64,000 nt of DNA from Methylobacterium sp. B4. GTDB taxonomy: Bacteria > Pseudomonadota > Alphaproteobacteria > Rhizobiales > Beijerinckiaceae. The notes beneath the pieces were generated by a model. The model searched no databases, was not told the origin of the DNA, and saw nothing but the letters and a program-made list of their open reading frames with translations. The stretch lies in assembly GCF_003201865.1 (NCBI RefSeq), contig NZ_QJJJ01000005.1, forward strand, positions 208,005 to 272,004. Direction: 5' to 3'. The first letter of the stretch is position 1. The number at the start of each line of letters is the position of its first letter. Position numbers and translations under genes: made by a program. Shown here piece by piece: positions 36,553 through 44,690 of the stretch.

Positions 36553-37050
36553 CTATGAGCCTGTGTATCCCAGTGCAGCGGCGGCTTCCCGGAGTCTCGG
36601 TATGGAGGCTGCGTAACGAGCGGTGACACTTTCCATGTTCGGAAGCTGCCGCTCGATGCTCGCGTTGTCTTCGTTGTCCGACAGTTTGATGAGGATTGCC
36701 CCGAGGTTTCTCGTTTCAATCAGGGCAGTGATGCGCTCGGCGTAATTCATGGGCTCATCCGTCTTTGTAAGAAGGCGAACCATCTCGATCACTTCGGGAG
36801 CATACCCCGCGCGAGCTAAATCCTCCGGTGTCGTTTTCGTATCCTCGATCACGTCGTGAAGGTAGGCGGCCTGCAACACGTGCTCGGGATTGACCTTCAA
36901 GCCATCGACCTCGAGGGCATGGCGGGCGCGCTTATCAGCAGCGGCAGCGACGCGGTTGATGTGCCGGATGTACGGTTTGCCACCCTTGTCCACTTGGCCG
37001 GCGTGCGCTTGAGCCGCGAACTGATGTGTGTCGAAATTCGTCGGCGGCAC
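36553..37050 (-). CDS. HD-domain phosphohydrolase, SpoT/Mesh1-like
   Basis: A 165-residue single HD domain resembling the hydrolase half of SpoT/RelA and Mesh1: HAGQVDKGGKPYIRHINRV at the N-terminus, the HD pair in YLHDVIEDT, and LIKLSDNEDN near residue 120. It may hydrolyse (p)ppGpp or a related nucleotide. GTG 37050 follows GGAGAGG by about five bases and is preferred to ATG 37095. No synthetase domain is present. It belongs to the tRNA-Leu-linked island. Confidence 0.82.
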   Translation of the reverse strand: MPPTNFDTHQFAAQAHAGQVDKGGKPYIRHINRVAAAADKRARHALEVDGLKVNPEHVLQAAYLHDVIEDTKTTPEDLARAGYAPEVIEMVRLLTKTDEPMNYAERITALIETRNLGAILIKLSDNEDNASIERQLPNMESVTARYAASIPRLREAAAALGYTGS

Positions 37051-37159
37051 CGTACCCTCTCCGCGCAGGCTTATTGGCCCTCTCCAACGAGCCACATACT
37101 GGCGAGTTTCCAGAAAGGCCTGCTACTTAAGTGCATTACAGGCATAGGCTTCAATCGCC

Positions 37160-37258
37160 CACGACGGATGACTTGAGGCTGCAACGAGTGCTGCCTGATG
37201 GCTCACGCAATGCGGTGCGGTGCGGGCCGAACGTCGCGATGGATCGGCCTCCTAGCTA
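37160..37258 (+). pseudogene. SRAP gene fragment (C-terminal end)
   Basis: Translating 37168-37258 gives DLRLQRVLPDGSRNAV, then a stop, matching the C-terminus of the intact SRAP protein (EALRLQRPLADG). The nucleotide match extends over roughly 90 bases, including CGATGGA near the end. It lacks all catalytic residues. Confidence 0.6.
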
Positions 37259-37361
37259 AGCGCGGCCGGTATCCGTCGAGCCCTCGGCAGCCGCTACAAA
37301 GCCTTTCGCTCGCCCTCGACAAATACCAACGTTTTGAACGCATGAGGTGATACGGAGGATC
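37259..37361. other. Island right end, no gene seen
   Basis: Between the SRAP fragment and the att-like repeat no gene is supported; short frames in both strands have no family resemblance. The full gap 37051-37505 holds only the SRAP fragment and the repeats listed. Confidence 0.4.
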
Positions 37362-37378
37362 TCCCGCCGTCCGTACCA
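37362..37378 (+). repeat. attR-like repeat of the tRNA-Leu 3' end
   Basis: TCCCGCCGTCCGTACCA differs from the tRNA 3' terminus (34966-34982) at one position. No tRNA body precedes it, as expected for the far attachment site of an element inserted at the tRNA. Confidence 0.6.
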
Positions 37379-37383
37379 GGCTA

Positions 37384-37402
37384 TTTTTCGGCGCCCGCCG
37401 CT
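37384..37402 (+). repeat. 19-bp direct repeat, copy 2
   Basis: Identical to 35030-35048, five bases after the att-like repeat. At the left end the same unit lies 47 bases after the tRNA. Confidence 0.8.
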
Positions 37403-37505
37403 GCAAAGCGTCGATTCCATCAGACCACCTGCCCTCGGCGCCAAGTCATGCTCAAGCTGCGGCTGGCGCAGGACGGCGCGGCCCGCCCTTGCGAAGGTGC
37501 CGCGC

Positions 37506-37706
37506 TCAGAGCGCCCGCCGCTTGGCCGTCGCCTTACGCCGTCTCGTTCTCCGCTTCGGCTTGCCCAGGGTGCCCGCCGCGGGTTTCAGCATCTCCGCGA
37601 GCGCCGCACGCTGCTGGCGACGCACCGCGTGGGCCGCGTGGCCGCCCCACCAGCCGAGCGTTCCGTTGACGGATGAGAGCCATAGGCTGAGCGCGGGATT
37701 CTTCAT
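37506..37706 (-). CDS. Small Arg/Lys-rich hypothetical protein
   Basis: A 66-residue protein starting MKNPALSLWLSSVNGTLGWW and ending in a strongly basic tail (PKRRTRRRKATAKRR). GGAGA lies seven bases before the ATG. The KNP-x-SLWLS opening resembles short proteins common in Methylobacterium, some of which are phasin-like, but I cannot assign a function. Its C-terminal part is duplicated at 35430-35560. Confidence 0.6.
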   Translation of the reverse strand: MKNPALSLWLSSVNGTLGWWGGHAAHAVRRQQRAALAEMLKPAAGTLGKPKRRTRRRKATAKRRAL

Positions 37707-38022
37707 GGTGCGATCTCCGTGGGGTCAACGAGGTCGACCGAGATCGGTTCGCTTGCGTGCCGGCTCGGCCTCGGAGCCTGTAACCGCCCCTTCAAGTCCG
37801 CCTCCCATGACGCGCGCTCGATGAAACATACCCTGGTTCGAATTTCCGACGGCGTGGACCGACAGGCCTCTCATGCCATCCGTCGCTCTTCGCTGCGGGA
37901 GCAACGAGGGCTCGCTGGCTACGATGGTGTGCTGGAGCATCCCGGGGCCGAAGGCTTAGGGCGAACACCCTCAGGCACGCCTTCCACAGCGCTGAGGCGG
38001 CCCGCGCTCGACGCCACCGGTC
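37707..38022. pseudogene. Region with SRAP N-terminal remnant
   Basis: These 316 bases hold no intact gene. Around 37920-37975 one frame reads TMVCWSIPGPKA, then a stop, then GEHPQA, matching TMMRWGIPGPKAYGEHP of the intact SRAP protein. Weaker similarity extends back to about 37830 (CTGGTTCGA). It appears to be the decayed N-terminal third of another SRAP copy in plus orientation. Confidence 0.55.
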
Positions 38023-38484
38023 ATGCCGTGCGAGCCTTGCGCGGTGTCCATCACCAAGCCCAAACTCTGCGCGCTGCTCGCCGAAGCGCCCGACGTCCCG
38101 GAGTGCGAGCGCGTCGCGGCATTCCTCCGCGATCCGGCGGTGCAGCTCATCGACAACCCGTTCTCGGCGACCCGCGCCGCCGCCGCGCGCAACACCTGGG
38201 CCGGCAGGAGCTTCGATTTTCGCGTCATGGGCGTGGAGGCGGTGGGCCTGTCGGCGTTGGTGAGCGCCCTCGCCCGGCTTCCGGTCTCGGAACCGCTGAT
38301 CGAGGAAGTCGCCCGCTCCGGGCCGCACACCGCATCCATCGTCCTGAGCGCGGATCGCGGCCGTCTGATCGGCGTGGCCCTCTACGGCAAACCCGGCATC
38401 CCGCTCCCGCGCTTCGTCGCGCGCTCGCCCCGCCGCCGCCGGGTGGCCTCGACCCAGCTCGACCTGTTCGCCGATGCCCTGTGA
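38023..38484 (+). CDS. Hypothetical protein, 153 aa
   Basis: A cytosolic protein without a recognised domain. It begins MPCEPCAVSITKPKLCALLA with three early cysteines, has a central Ala/Arg-rich helical region, and ends STQLDLFADAL after a basic RSPRRRR stretch. Codon use fits the genome and the frame is open with high GC3, unlike the decayed DNA to its left. The start is not certain because no clear Shine-Dalgarno is seen. Confidence 0.5.
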   Translation: MPCEPCAVSITKPKLCALLAEAPDVPECERVAAFLRDPAVQLIDNPFSATRAAAARNTWAGRSFDFRVMGVEAVGLSALVSALARLPVSEPLIEEVARSGPHTASIVLSADRGRLIGVALYGKPGIPLPRFVARSPRRRRVASTQLDLFADAL

Positions 38485-38518
38485 GGCGCCGCACTAGGCG
38501 CCTTCGGTTCGCGAGCGG

Positions 38519-39625
38519 CTAAGAATGCTTCTCGGCGCCCATCGCCGCGAAGCGGCCGCTTCCCGGCAACGCCCGCGGGTCGGGCATCGCCGCACGCCGC
38601 CCCTCGGAGGCGGCTGGGAGGCGGCGCCGGAAGTGCTGATACGACACCAACAGAATCCCCATCAGCGTCCCCGCCGCGACGTCCGGCAGGTAATGGCCGC
38701 CCGCCCCGACCGTCGCGACGATGATCGCCGCGTTGAGGAGGAGCGCCAGCGGGCCGAGCACCGGCACCGGGGCAAGCGCCCAGGCGGTGAGGACCGCAAG
38801 CGCCGCGTGGAACGAGGGGAAGGTGACGAGGCCGCGGATCTCGGAGAGGGCGAGCGTCGCCATCGTACCCTCTCGGAGGGCCTCTAGCGCGTCGAGGTGC
38901 CAGAGGGCGCCCACGGTCTCCAGATGACCGGCCGGATAGGCCTGCGGCTGGTAGAAGGCGTAGGGCCCCACCGCCGGCCACAGGGCCGAGAGCAGCACCG
39001 AGGCGAGCAGGGCCAGCGAGAACAGGCGGGCATAGGCCCAGAGGCGGGAGACCCGCGAGACCGCACTCAGCGCGATGACGACGAGGCCGACCTGCGGGCC
39101 GCTCGAATGGTAGGCGAGCGCGAGTCCATGGGACAGATCCGGATGCGCGGCCAGGAAGCCGAGCCAAGCCTTCCAGTCGAAGCCCAAAGCCGCCTCGAAC
39201 CCGGCGAGCCGGGAATCGGCGAGCGGCGCCGCCAGGGTGGCCGTAAGATAGTGAAGGACGGCGACCGCGGTGGTGAAGGCCGCCAGATACGCGCTCGACA
39301 GCGCCATGGCCCTGAGCTTGGGTTCCGGTTTGACGGCACTGAACAACAGGGCGAGCGCGAGCAGCACCGTCACCGTGCCGGCCACCGTGATCAGGCCGGG
39401 CCAAGCGATGGCGATGCCGGCCGCGGTGAGCCAGACCGCATCGATGACGGCCACGAGGCCCGTCACGATCCAGAAACCGACTCCGGGTGCGGCGAGGCCC
39501 GCCGAGAGCGCACGCTGGGACGAGCCGGCCCTGGATCTCCGAGCGAGGTCCGGCGCCTGTAGGCGCTCCCGCGCCGCGCCGGCCCCGCGTTCCGCATCAA
39601 GCAGCATCCGTCGGTCGTTCCCCAC
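38519..39625 (-). CDS. PAP2-superfamily integral membrane protein
   Basis: A 368-residue protein with about six to seven helices and the PAP2_3/inositolphosphotransferase-like motifs FPSFHAAL (near 275) and GGHYLPDVAAG (near 308). Related proteins move phospho-head groups between lipids or dephosphorylate lipid phosphates; the active histidines face the periplasm. The first ~45 residues are hydrophilic and the start may be at 39607. It lies 74 bp after the GGDEF gene on the same strand. Confidence 0.82.
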   Translation of the reverse strand: MGNDRRMLLDAERGAGAARERLQAPDLARRSRAGSSQRALSAGLAAPGVGFWIVTGLVAVIDAVWLTAAGIAIAWPGLITVAGTVTVLLALALLFSAVKPEPKLRAMALSSAYLAAFTTAVAVLHYLTATLAAPLADSRLAGFEAALGFDWKAWLGFLAAHPDLSHGLALAYHSSGPQVGLVVIALSAVSRVSRLWAYARLFSLALLASVLLSALWPAVGPYAFYQPQAYPAGHLETVGALWHLDALEALREGTMATLALSEIRGLVTFPSFHAALAVLTAWALAPVPVLGPLALLLNAAIIVATVGAGGHYLPDVAAGTLMGILLVSYQHFRRRLPAASEGRRAAMPDPRALPGSGRFAAMGAEKHS

Positions 39626-39699
39626 CGTCCGCGACCGATCCGGTCACCCCGCGGAGGGGAAGACGCGGCAGAGCGGGGTTTGGTTCGGAGTGTGCGGCC

Positions 39700-40998
39700 T
39701 CAGGCCGAGGGTGCCGCCGTCTGCGAAGCCCCCTGGCTCGGCGCCGGCCGGTTCGCGTTCGCCGCCGGGCTGAAGCTCTCGACCCGGTCCCGTCCCTCGT
39801 TCTTGGCGGCGTAGAGGGCGAAATCGGCGGCCCGAAGCAGGTCGATCGCCCGGATGCCCAGTTCACGCGTCCGGCCGCGGGCGGCGGTGACGCCGACGCT
39901 GACGGTGAGCCGCGTACCCGCCGGGCGGCCGGGATGACGGATCGCGAGATCCGCGACCGCCGCGCGGATCGCCTCGCCCGCCTCGCGCACCGCCGACGGC
40001 TCCGCATCGGGTAAAAGGGCGACGAATTCCTCGCCGCCGTAGCGCGCCGCCAACCCGCCGCGGGCCGCGACGGAGGCTTGGAGCGCCGCCGCGACCGCGA
40101 CGAGGCAGCGGTCCCCCTCGGCATGGCCGGCGGTGTCGTTCAGCAGCTTGAAGTGGTCGATATCGACGAGGATCACCCCGAGCCAGGCATCGTCCCGTCC
40201 CGCGTGCTCCCAGACCGTCTCCAGTCGCTCGGAGAAATGCCGGCGGTTGGCCAGGGTGGTGAGGGAGTCGGTCTCCGAGAGGACGGTCAGGCGCGCATTG
40301 GCGCGGGCCAGCGCCTCACCCTGGCGCTTGACCCGCAGGGCGATGAGGAAGGTCTTCCGCGCCTCCCATTCCCGGGAATAGCTGAGCTTCAGCGGCACGA
40401 GGATGAGGCCGGAGACGAGGAGCGGCAGGCCGCTATGCCCGGGGCTGTAGAGCCCGAAGGCGACCACGAGGCCGGCGTAGAGCGCGAGCGACGCGCCGCA
40501 GAACCAGAGGCAGTGCCGGAACGGCAGGGGCGCGATCAGCCCCACCACCAGCGGCACGATGGTGGCGATGATGACGTAGACGTCGGTGTGCGGCGCGGGC
40601 GCGAGACGGGCGCTGTTGAGGACGACGACGATGTCGACGAGGACGGTGGCCAGCACCGCGATCGAGATCCGTGTCACGGTCGGCCGTCCCCGCAGGGAAG
40701 CGATCGCCGCCAGCGCCACCGGGCAGAACAGGCCGAGCGTCATCGCCAGCGGCACCGCGAAGCCCTCGGGACCGAACACCTCGCGGTCCATGATGAGGGA
40801 CAGGACGTTGAACAGGGTGAAGAGGCCGAGCCACGATTGGACGTGGAAGCCGCTCTGACGCTCGGTCTCGGCCCGGAACTGCGCTTCGAGCGGGTCGGGC
40901 AATCTGAGCCGATACCAGGGTCGGCTCAATCCGGCTTCGATAGGCGAAAGCATCGATATGCCAAGCAAGCCTCGAGGCGCCGATGGTAGCTGAGCCAT
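39700..40998 (-). CDS. Membrane-bound diguanylate cyclase (GGDEF)
   Basis: A 432-residue protein with an N-terminal membrane sensor of about six helices (residues ~45-190) and a C-terminal GGDEF domain with the active variant GGEEF (near 322, RYGGEEFVALL). It should make cyclic-di-GMP at the membrane in response to an unknown cue. The start may be the ATG at 40953 (MLSPIEAGLS). A low-complexity tail follows the cyclase domain. Confidence 0.9.
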   Translation of the reverse strand: MAQLPSAPRGLLGISMLSPIEAGLSRPWYRLRLPDPLEAQFRAETERQSGFHVQSWLGLFTLFNVLSLIMDREVFGPEGFAVPLAMTLGLFCPVALAAIASLRGRPTVTRISIAVLATVLVDIVVVLNSARLAPAPHTDVYVIIATIVPLVVGLIAPLPFRHCLWFCGASLALYAGLVVAFGLYSPGHSGLPLLVSGLILVPLKLSYSREWEARKTFLIALRVKRQGEALARANARLTVLSETDSLTTLANRRHFSERLETVWEHAGRDDAWLGVILVDIDHFKLLNDTAGHAEGDRCLVAVAAALQASVAARGGLAARYGGEEFVALLPDAEPSAVREAGEAIRAAVADLAIRHPGRPAGTRLTVSVGVTAARGRTRELGIRAIDLLRAADFALYAAKNEGRDRVESFSPAANANRPAPSQGASQTAAPSA

Positions 40999-41055
40999 TG
41001 CCCTTCGCTCAATACAAAACGATAGCGGCGAGACGAGAAAGCACCGGTCGTCGCA

Positions 41056-41436
41056 CTATTCGCCGGGTGGTGTCGAAACCGGCTCGCCCGCCGCGCCGTA
41101 GCCGCGCCGAGCCGCCTCGCGGTTGACGATCCCGAAGCGAAGGACCGCCTCCTCCAGGTAATCGACCGCCCGCACGAGTTGCCGGCGCGCCCGCTCGATC
41201 GTCTCCTCGGGATCGTCGCCCGAGGTTTCCGCCAGCGTGACCGACGCAATCAGCACCCGGTCCCGCTCGTCCTCGATCCGCCGGTCGCGCTCGATATGGC
41301 CGCGCACCTGCGCGTCGAACGGTCCGATCACCGCCCAGGGGAAATCGTCCTTTCGGCCCGAACCGGGAAAGGCGGCGGCGAGCCGGCGGGCCTGCGCGGC
41401 GGCGCTGCGCACCAGATCCTCCAGCCTGATCTCCAT
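41056..41436 (-). CDS. Hypothetical helical protein, 126 aa
   Basis: A charged, mainly helical cytosolic protein (MEIRLEDLVRSAAAQARRLA; later ETIERARRQLVRAVDYLEEA) with no recognised domain. Spacing of Leu/Ala/Arg suggests coiled-coil or helical-bundle structure. It lies 57 bp upstream of the GGDEF gene on the same strand and could share its transcript. Confidence 0.55.
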   Translation of the reverse strand: MEIRLEDLVRSAAAQARRLAAAFPGSGRKDDFPWAVIGPFDAQVRGHIERDRRIEDERDRVLIASVTLAETSGDDPEETIERARRQLVRAVDYLEEAVLRFGIVNREAARRGYGAAGEPVSTPPGE

Positions 41437-41886
41437 CGTCTACCTTCCCTTCCCAGCCGCCCGAGATGGCGCACCGTCATCTGTGCCCGCAATCCACACC
41501 CGGCAGGCACGCCCCGAGGGCCGGCGCCCGGTGCCTTACGGGAACGGCCGAGGCGGGCAAGCTTTCCGTAGCGCGTGCGGACACCAATGCGACCTAGAGG
41601 CCCGCCGCGACCGAACGCGTCTCTCCCGGCTCCGAGCGGCGGAGCGCGACGACCCCCGCGCCTGCGGAGTCGGATGCGACGCTGCCATGAGGTTGCGACA
41701 TGAGGCCAGCCACGAAATGGGCATAACCTCTGCTTTAGGGTTTTCGGCAAACGCTCGCTCCGCCGCCGGACCCCGATCGGACCCGAGAGCGACCGGGCGT
41801 TTCGTCAGCAACACGTGAGCGACCCCCACGTGAGAGTCACTGGCCGGCGCCGCCGCATCGGCGCGCCGGAAATGCAGGGTGCATTG

Positions 41887-42426
41887 ATGAGACGAACGGG
41901 ATTGCTCGGCCTCGGCGTTCTCGCCCTCGCTGCCGCCGGAACGGTCGGAACCGATCCGTCCCGGGCCGGCGAGAGCGTGAGCGGACGGCCCCGCGTCCTG
42001 ACCGGCGATACGCTGGTCGTAGGCGGGCGCATCGTCGGCCTCTACGGGGTGGCGGCGCCGGGCCTGACGCAGACCTGCCTGAACGCCAAGGGCCAGAGCT
42101 ACGCCTGCGGCACGCGCTCGGCCAGGGCGCTGGCCGTCCATCTGAAGGACGCGACCGTCACCTGCCAGATCCGGGAGACGGATGCCTACGGCCGCGCCCT
42201 CTCCGTCTGCCACCGGGACAAGGAGGACGTGAACGCCTGGATGGCCGAGAAGGGCCTCGCCATGGCCGAGCGCGGCGGCAAGGCCGCCTATGTCGGCGCC
42301 GAGACCCTGGCCTGGGGCAAGCGCCTCGGCCTGTGGGCGGGCTCCTTCGAGGACCCGACCGCGCAGAAGCGGACGAGCTACTCGCGCGCCAACGCCATGG
42401 CCGACGCGCAGCCCGAGGCCCGCTGA
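41887..42426 (+). CDS. Exported nuclease-fold (SNase-like) protein, probably inactive
   Basis: A 179-residue protein with a signal peptide (residues 1-21) and a staphylococcal-nuclease-like fold: GDTL (40-43), VGLYGVAAPG (50-59) and YGRALSVC (101-108). In active enzymes the second block reads RLxGIDAPE. Here the Arg, Asp and Glu are Gly51, Ala56 and Gly59; only the Asp41 and Arg103 equivalents remain. Four cysteines (64, 74, 93, 108) may form disulfides. It is probably a binding protein rather than a nuclease. ATG 41887 is preferred; 41872 is possible. Confidence 0.75.
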   Translation: MRRTGLLGLGVLALAAAGTVGTDPSRAGESVSGRPRVLTGDTLVVGGRIVGLYGVAAPGLTQTCLNAKGQSYACGTRSARALAVHLKDATVTCQIRETDAYGRALSVCHRDKEDVNAWMAEKGLAMAERGGKAAYVGAETLAWGKRLGLWAGSFEDPTAQKRTSYSRANAMADAQPEAR

Positions 42427-42715
42427 CGCTCCTCCATCCGACCTGGACAGGGCACGCAGCCGGGGCCGATCCGCGCAGAACGGCCCGCAGCGCCGAAGCG
42501 TGCGGTGAGCAATGGCACCGGGCGAACCGCGGCGCGGCCCTGCGCCGCTTGCGATCGCTCCGGCCCAGTGCCACCTAGGCGCTTGCGCGCAACGCAGATC
42601 GGCCGATCACGTCGGCCGGTCACCCCGCGAGCCTCACCTTCCTCGGCCGCCCGGAGCGGCGGAATGCGGCCTCGAGCGGGACCGGCGGCGTGCATCAGGG
42701 AGTGATTGAGAAGCC

Positions 42716-42997
42716 ATGCGTCGCCCGATCGCCGTCTCCGCCCTTCTGCTCGCCGGCCTGATGGCGGCCGCGCCCGCCCTCTCTCAGGATGCGGGTGATC
42801 GCCGAACAACCCCGACCGGGCGCACCGTGACCGCCACCGGCCAGACCAAGCCGCCAACGCCGGGCACGGCGCAGGGGCAGATCTCCCCGGCCTCGCAGGA
42901 CCAGATGCTGAAGGCACAGCGCGCCGCCCGCGACCGCGACAAGGCGTGGGATGCCAAGATGAACAAGACCATGGGCTCGATCTGCAAGGGCTGCTGA
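42716..42997 (+). CDS. Small exported hypothetical protein
   Basis: A 93-residue precursor with a clear signal peptide (MRRPIAVSALLLAGLMAAAP, cleavage near ALS-QD), a Thr/Pro/Gly-rich middle and a charged C-terminus ending SICKGC with two cysteines. No family is recognised. It lies 46 bp upstream of the ABC ATPase gene and may share its transcript. Confidence 0.6.
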   Translation: MRRPIAVSALLLAGLMAAAPALSQDAGDRRTTPTGRTVTATGQTKPPTPGTAQGQISPASQDQMLKAQRAARDRDKAWDAKMNKTMGSICKGC

Positions 42998-43043
42998 CGG
43001 CAGGGTTTCCGAGCATCGAGGCCGAGACCCGGCCGCTCCCGGC

Positions 43044-43988
43044 ATGATCCGGTTCGAGGGCGTCACGAAACGCTTTCCCGGCGCCGATCGCCCGGCCGTG
43101 GACGCCCTCGACCTCGTGGTCGCGGAAGCCACGACCTGCGCCCTGATCGGTCCCTCGGGCTGCGGCAAGTCCACGACCCTGCGCATGGTCAACCGCCTCA
43201 TCGAGCCGGATACGGGCCGCATCCGCATCGGCGAGCGGGACATCGCCAGCGTCGATCCGGTGACCCTTCGGCGCGGCATCGGCTACGTGCTCCAGGGCGT
43301 CGGCCTCTTTCCCCATCGCAGCGTCGCCCAGAACGTGGCCACCGTGCCTGCCCTGCTCGGCTGGCCGCGGGCGCGCATCGCCGCGCGGGTGGAAGCGATG
43401 CTCGATCTCGTCGGGCTCGAACCGGACCGCTTCGGCGACCGGCGTCCCGACGCACTCTCAGGCGGTCAGCGCCAGCGGGTGGGCGTGGCCCGAGCACTCG
43501 CCGCCGACCCCGACGTGATCCTGATGGACGAGCCGTTCGGTGCAGTCGATCCCGTCGCCAGGGATCGCCTTCAGAGTGAGATCGGTGCGATCCTGAAGCG
43601 TCTGCGCAAGACGGTGATCCTCGTCACCCACGACATCGGCGAGGCGATGCGGATGGGCGACCAGATCGCCCTGATGCGGGACGGGCGCCTCGTGCAGGCC
43701 GGCTCGCCCGACCATCTGCTCGCCGCTCCCGCCGACGCCTTCACGGCACATTTCCTGGGCGAGACGCGGGCCCTGCGGCGCCTGGAGCGGCTTCAGGCCC
43801 GCGACTTCGCGCAAGCCCCGGCGGCGGGCGAGGCGGCGCCGGCGATCCCGGAAGAGGCCAGCCTGCAGGAGGCGCTCGACCGCATGCTCGAGACCGGCAC
43901 CGATCGGGTCACCGTCGGCGACCGAAGCCTCACCCTGGAAGCCGTGCGTGCCGCCGCGCGGGCGGCACCCGGCGAAGGCGGGGACTGA
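43044..43988 (+). CDS. ABC transporter ATPase, glycine betaine/osmoprotectant type
   Basis: A 314-residue ATPase with Walker A GPSGCGKST (36-44), Q-loop Q84, signature LSGGQ (138-142), Walker B VILMDE (158-163) and an H-loop His (VTHDIG). Similarity is to the OpuCA/ProV-like group importing compatible solutes. The C-terminus has what looks like half a CBS unit (SLQEALDRMLETGTDRVTVGD). No permease or binding protein gene is nearby, so its partners lie elsewhere or are lost. It is convergent with the Nudix gene, four bases away. Confidence 0.87.
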   Translation: MIRFEGVTKRFPGADRPAVDALDLVVAEATTCALIGPSGCGKSTTLRMVNRLIEPDTGRIRIGERDIASVDPVTLRRGIGYVLQGVGLFPHRSVAQNVATVPALLGWPRARIAARVEAMLDLVGLEPDRFGDRRPDALSGGQRQRVGVARALAADPDVILMDEPFGAVDPVARDRLQSEIGAILKRLRKTVILVTHDIGEAMRMGDQIALMRDGRLVQAGSPDHLLAAPADAFTAHFLGETRALRRLERLQARDFAQAPAAGEAAPAIPEEASLQEALDRMLETGTDRVTVGDRSLTLEAVRAAARAAPGEGGD

Positions 43989-43992
43989 GCGC

Positions 43993-44451
43993 TCAGCCCT
44001 TCTTCTTCGCGTCGCGGTTGCTGGCGGCCCGAATCAGACCGGCCAGGCCCGACTCGATCACCGCGTCGGCCGCCTCGGACGGTGAGAACCAGCGTGCCTC
44101 GCGCTGGCCGCGCTCGGGAAACTTCTTGAGCTGCTTGCGCACCTCGAGGGGGAAGACCTTCACTTGGCAGAGCACCGCGTCACGGTTCTTCAGCCGCTTC
44201 TCGTAGAGGTAGAAGCCGAGCGGGCGCTTGCCGACCTGACCGACCACGCCCGCCTCCTCGTAGGCCTCGCGGGCGGCGGCCTCGTAGGGCTTGCGGCCCT
44301 TCATCGGCCAGCCCTTCGGGATGACCCAGCGCCGGGTCTCGCGCGAGGTGACGAGCAGAATCTCGGTCCCGCCATCCGGGGTCCGGCGCATCGGCAGCAC
44401 GCCGACCTGCGGCCGCGCCTCGCGGCTAATCTCGATCGGGCCGGACGTCAT
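43993..44451 (-). CDS. Nudix hydrolase
   Basis: A 152-residue enzyme with a complete Nudix box, G-x5-E-x7-REAYEEAGV (starting GWPMKGRKPYE). It hydrolyses a nucleoside diphosphate linked to another group, substrate unknown; the size and RRWVIPKG opening resemble diphosphoinositol-polyphosphate-type or ADP-ribose-type members. The ATG at 44451 starts MTSGPIEISREA; longer starts (44541, 44496) are possible. Basic C-terminus RDAKKKG. Confidence 0.85.
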   Translation of the reverse strand: MTSGPIEISREARPQVGVLPMRRTPDGGTEILLVTSRETRRWVIPKGWPMKGRKPYEAAAREAYEEAGVVGQVGKRPLGFYLYEKRLKNRDAVLCQVKVFPLEVRKQLKKFPERGQREARWFSPSEAADAVIESGLAGLIRAASNRDAKKKG

Positions 44452-44690
44452 TCTTCTGAAACGCCTCGCGTCCGGCGCGGTTCGCAACCGGCCCATGCCT
44501 TCGGGCACGTCCCGACGGGTGGGCGAAACAGACAGAACCACTTGAAGCTATGATGACGGGAAAGCACGTCGCCGTGACCGAGGGCTGCCGTCGCGCCGAG
44601 ACGATGGGCGACGGGGCTCAGTACCGGATCGGAAGGCACGGGCTCAATCGAAATTTAACCGGCAAAGGATAGTGCCGCCACCCGCTGGGA

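Noticed and set aside
37438..37676. Plus-strand short frames near 37450-37676
   Set aside because: Antisense to the small basic gene at 37506-37706; no Shine-Dalgarno or family match.
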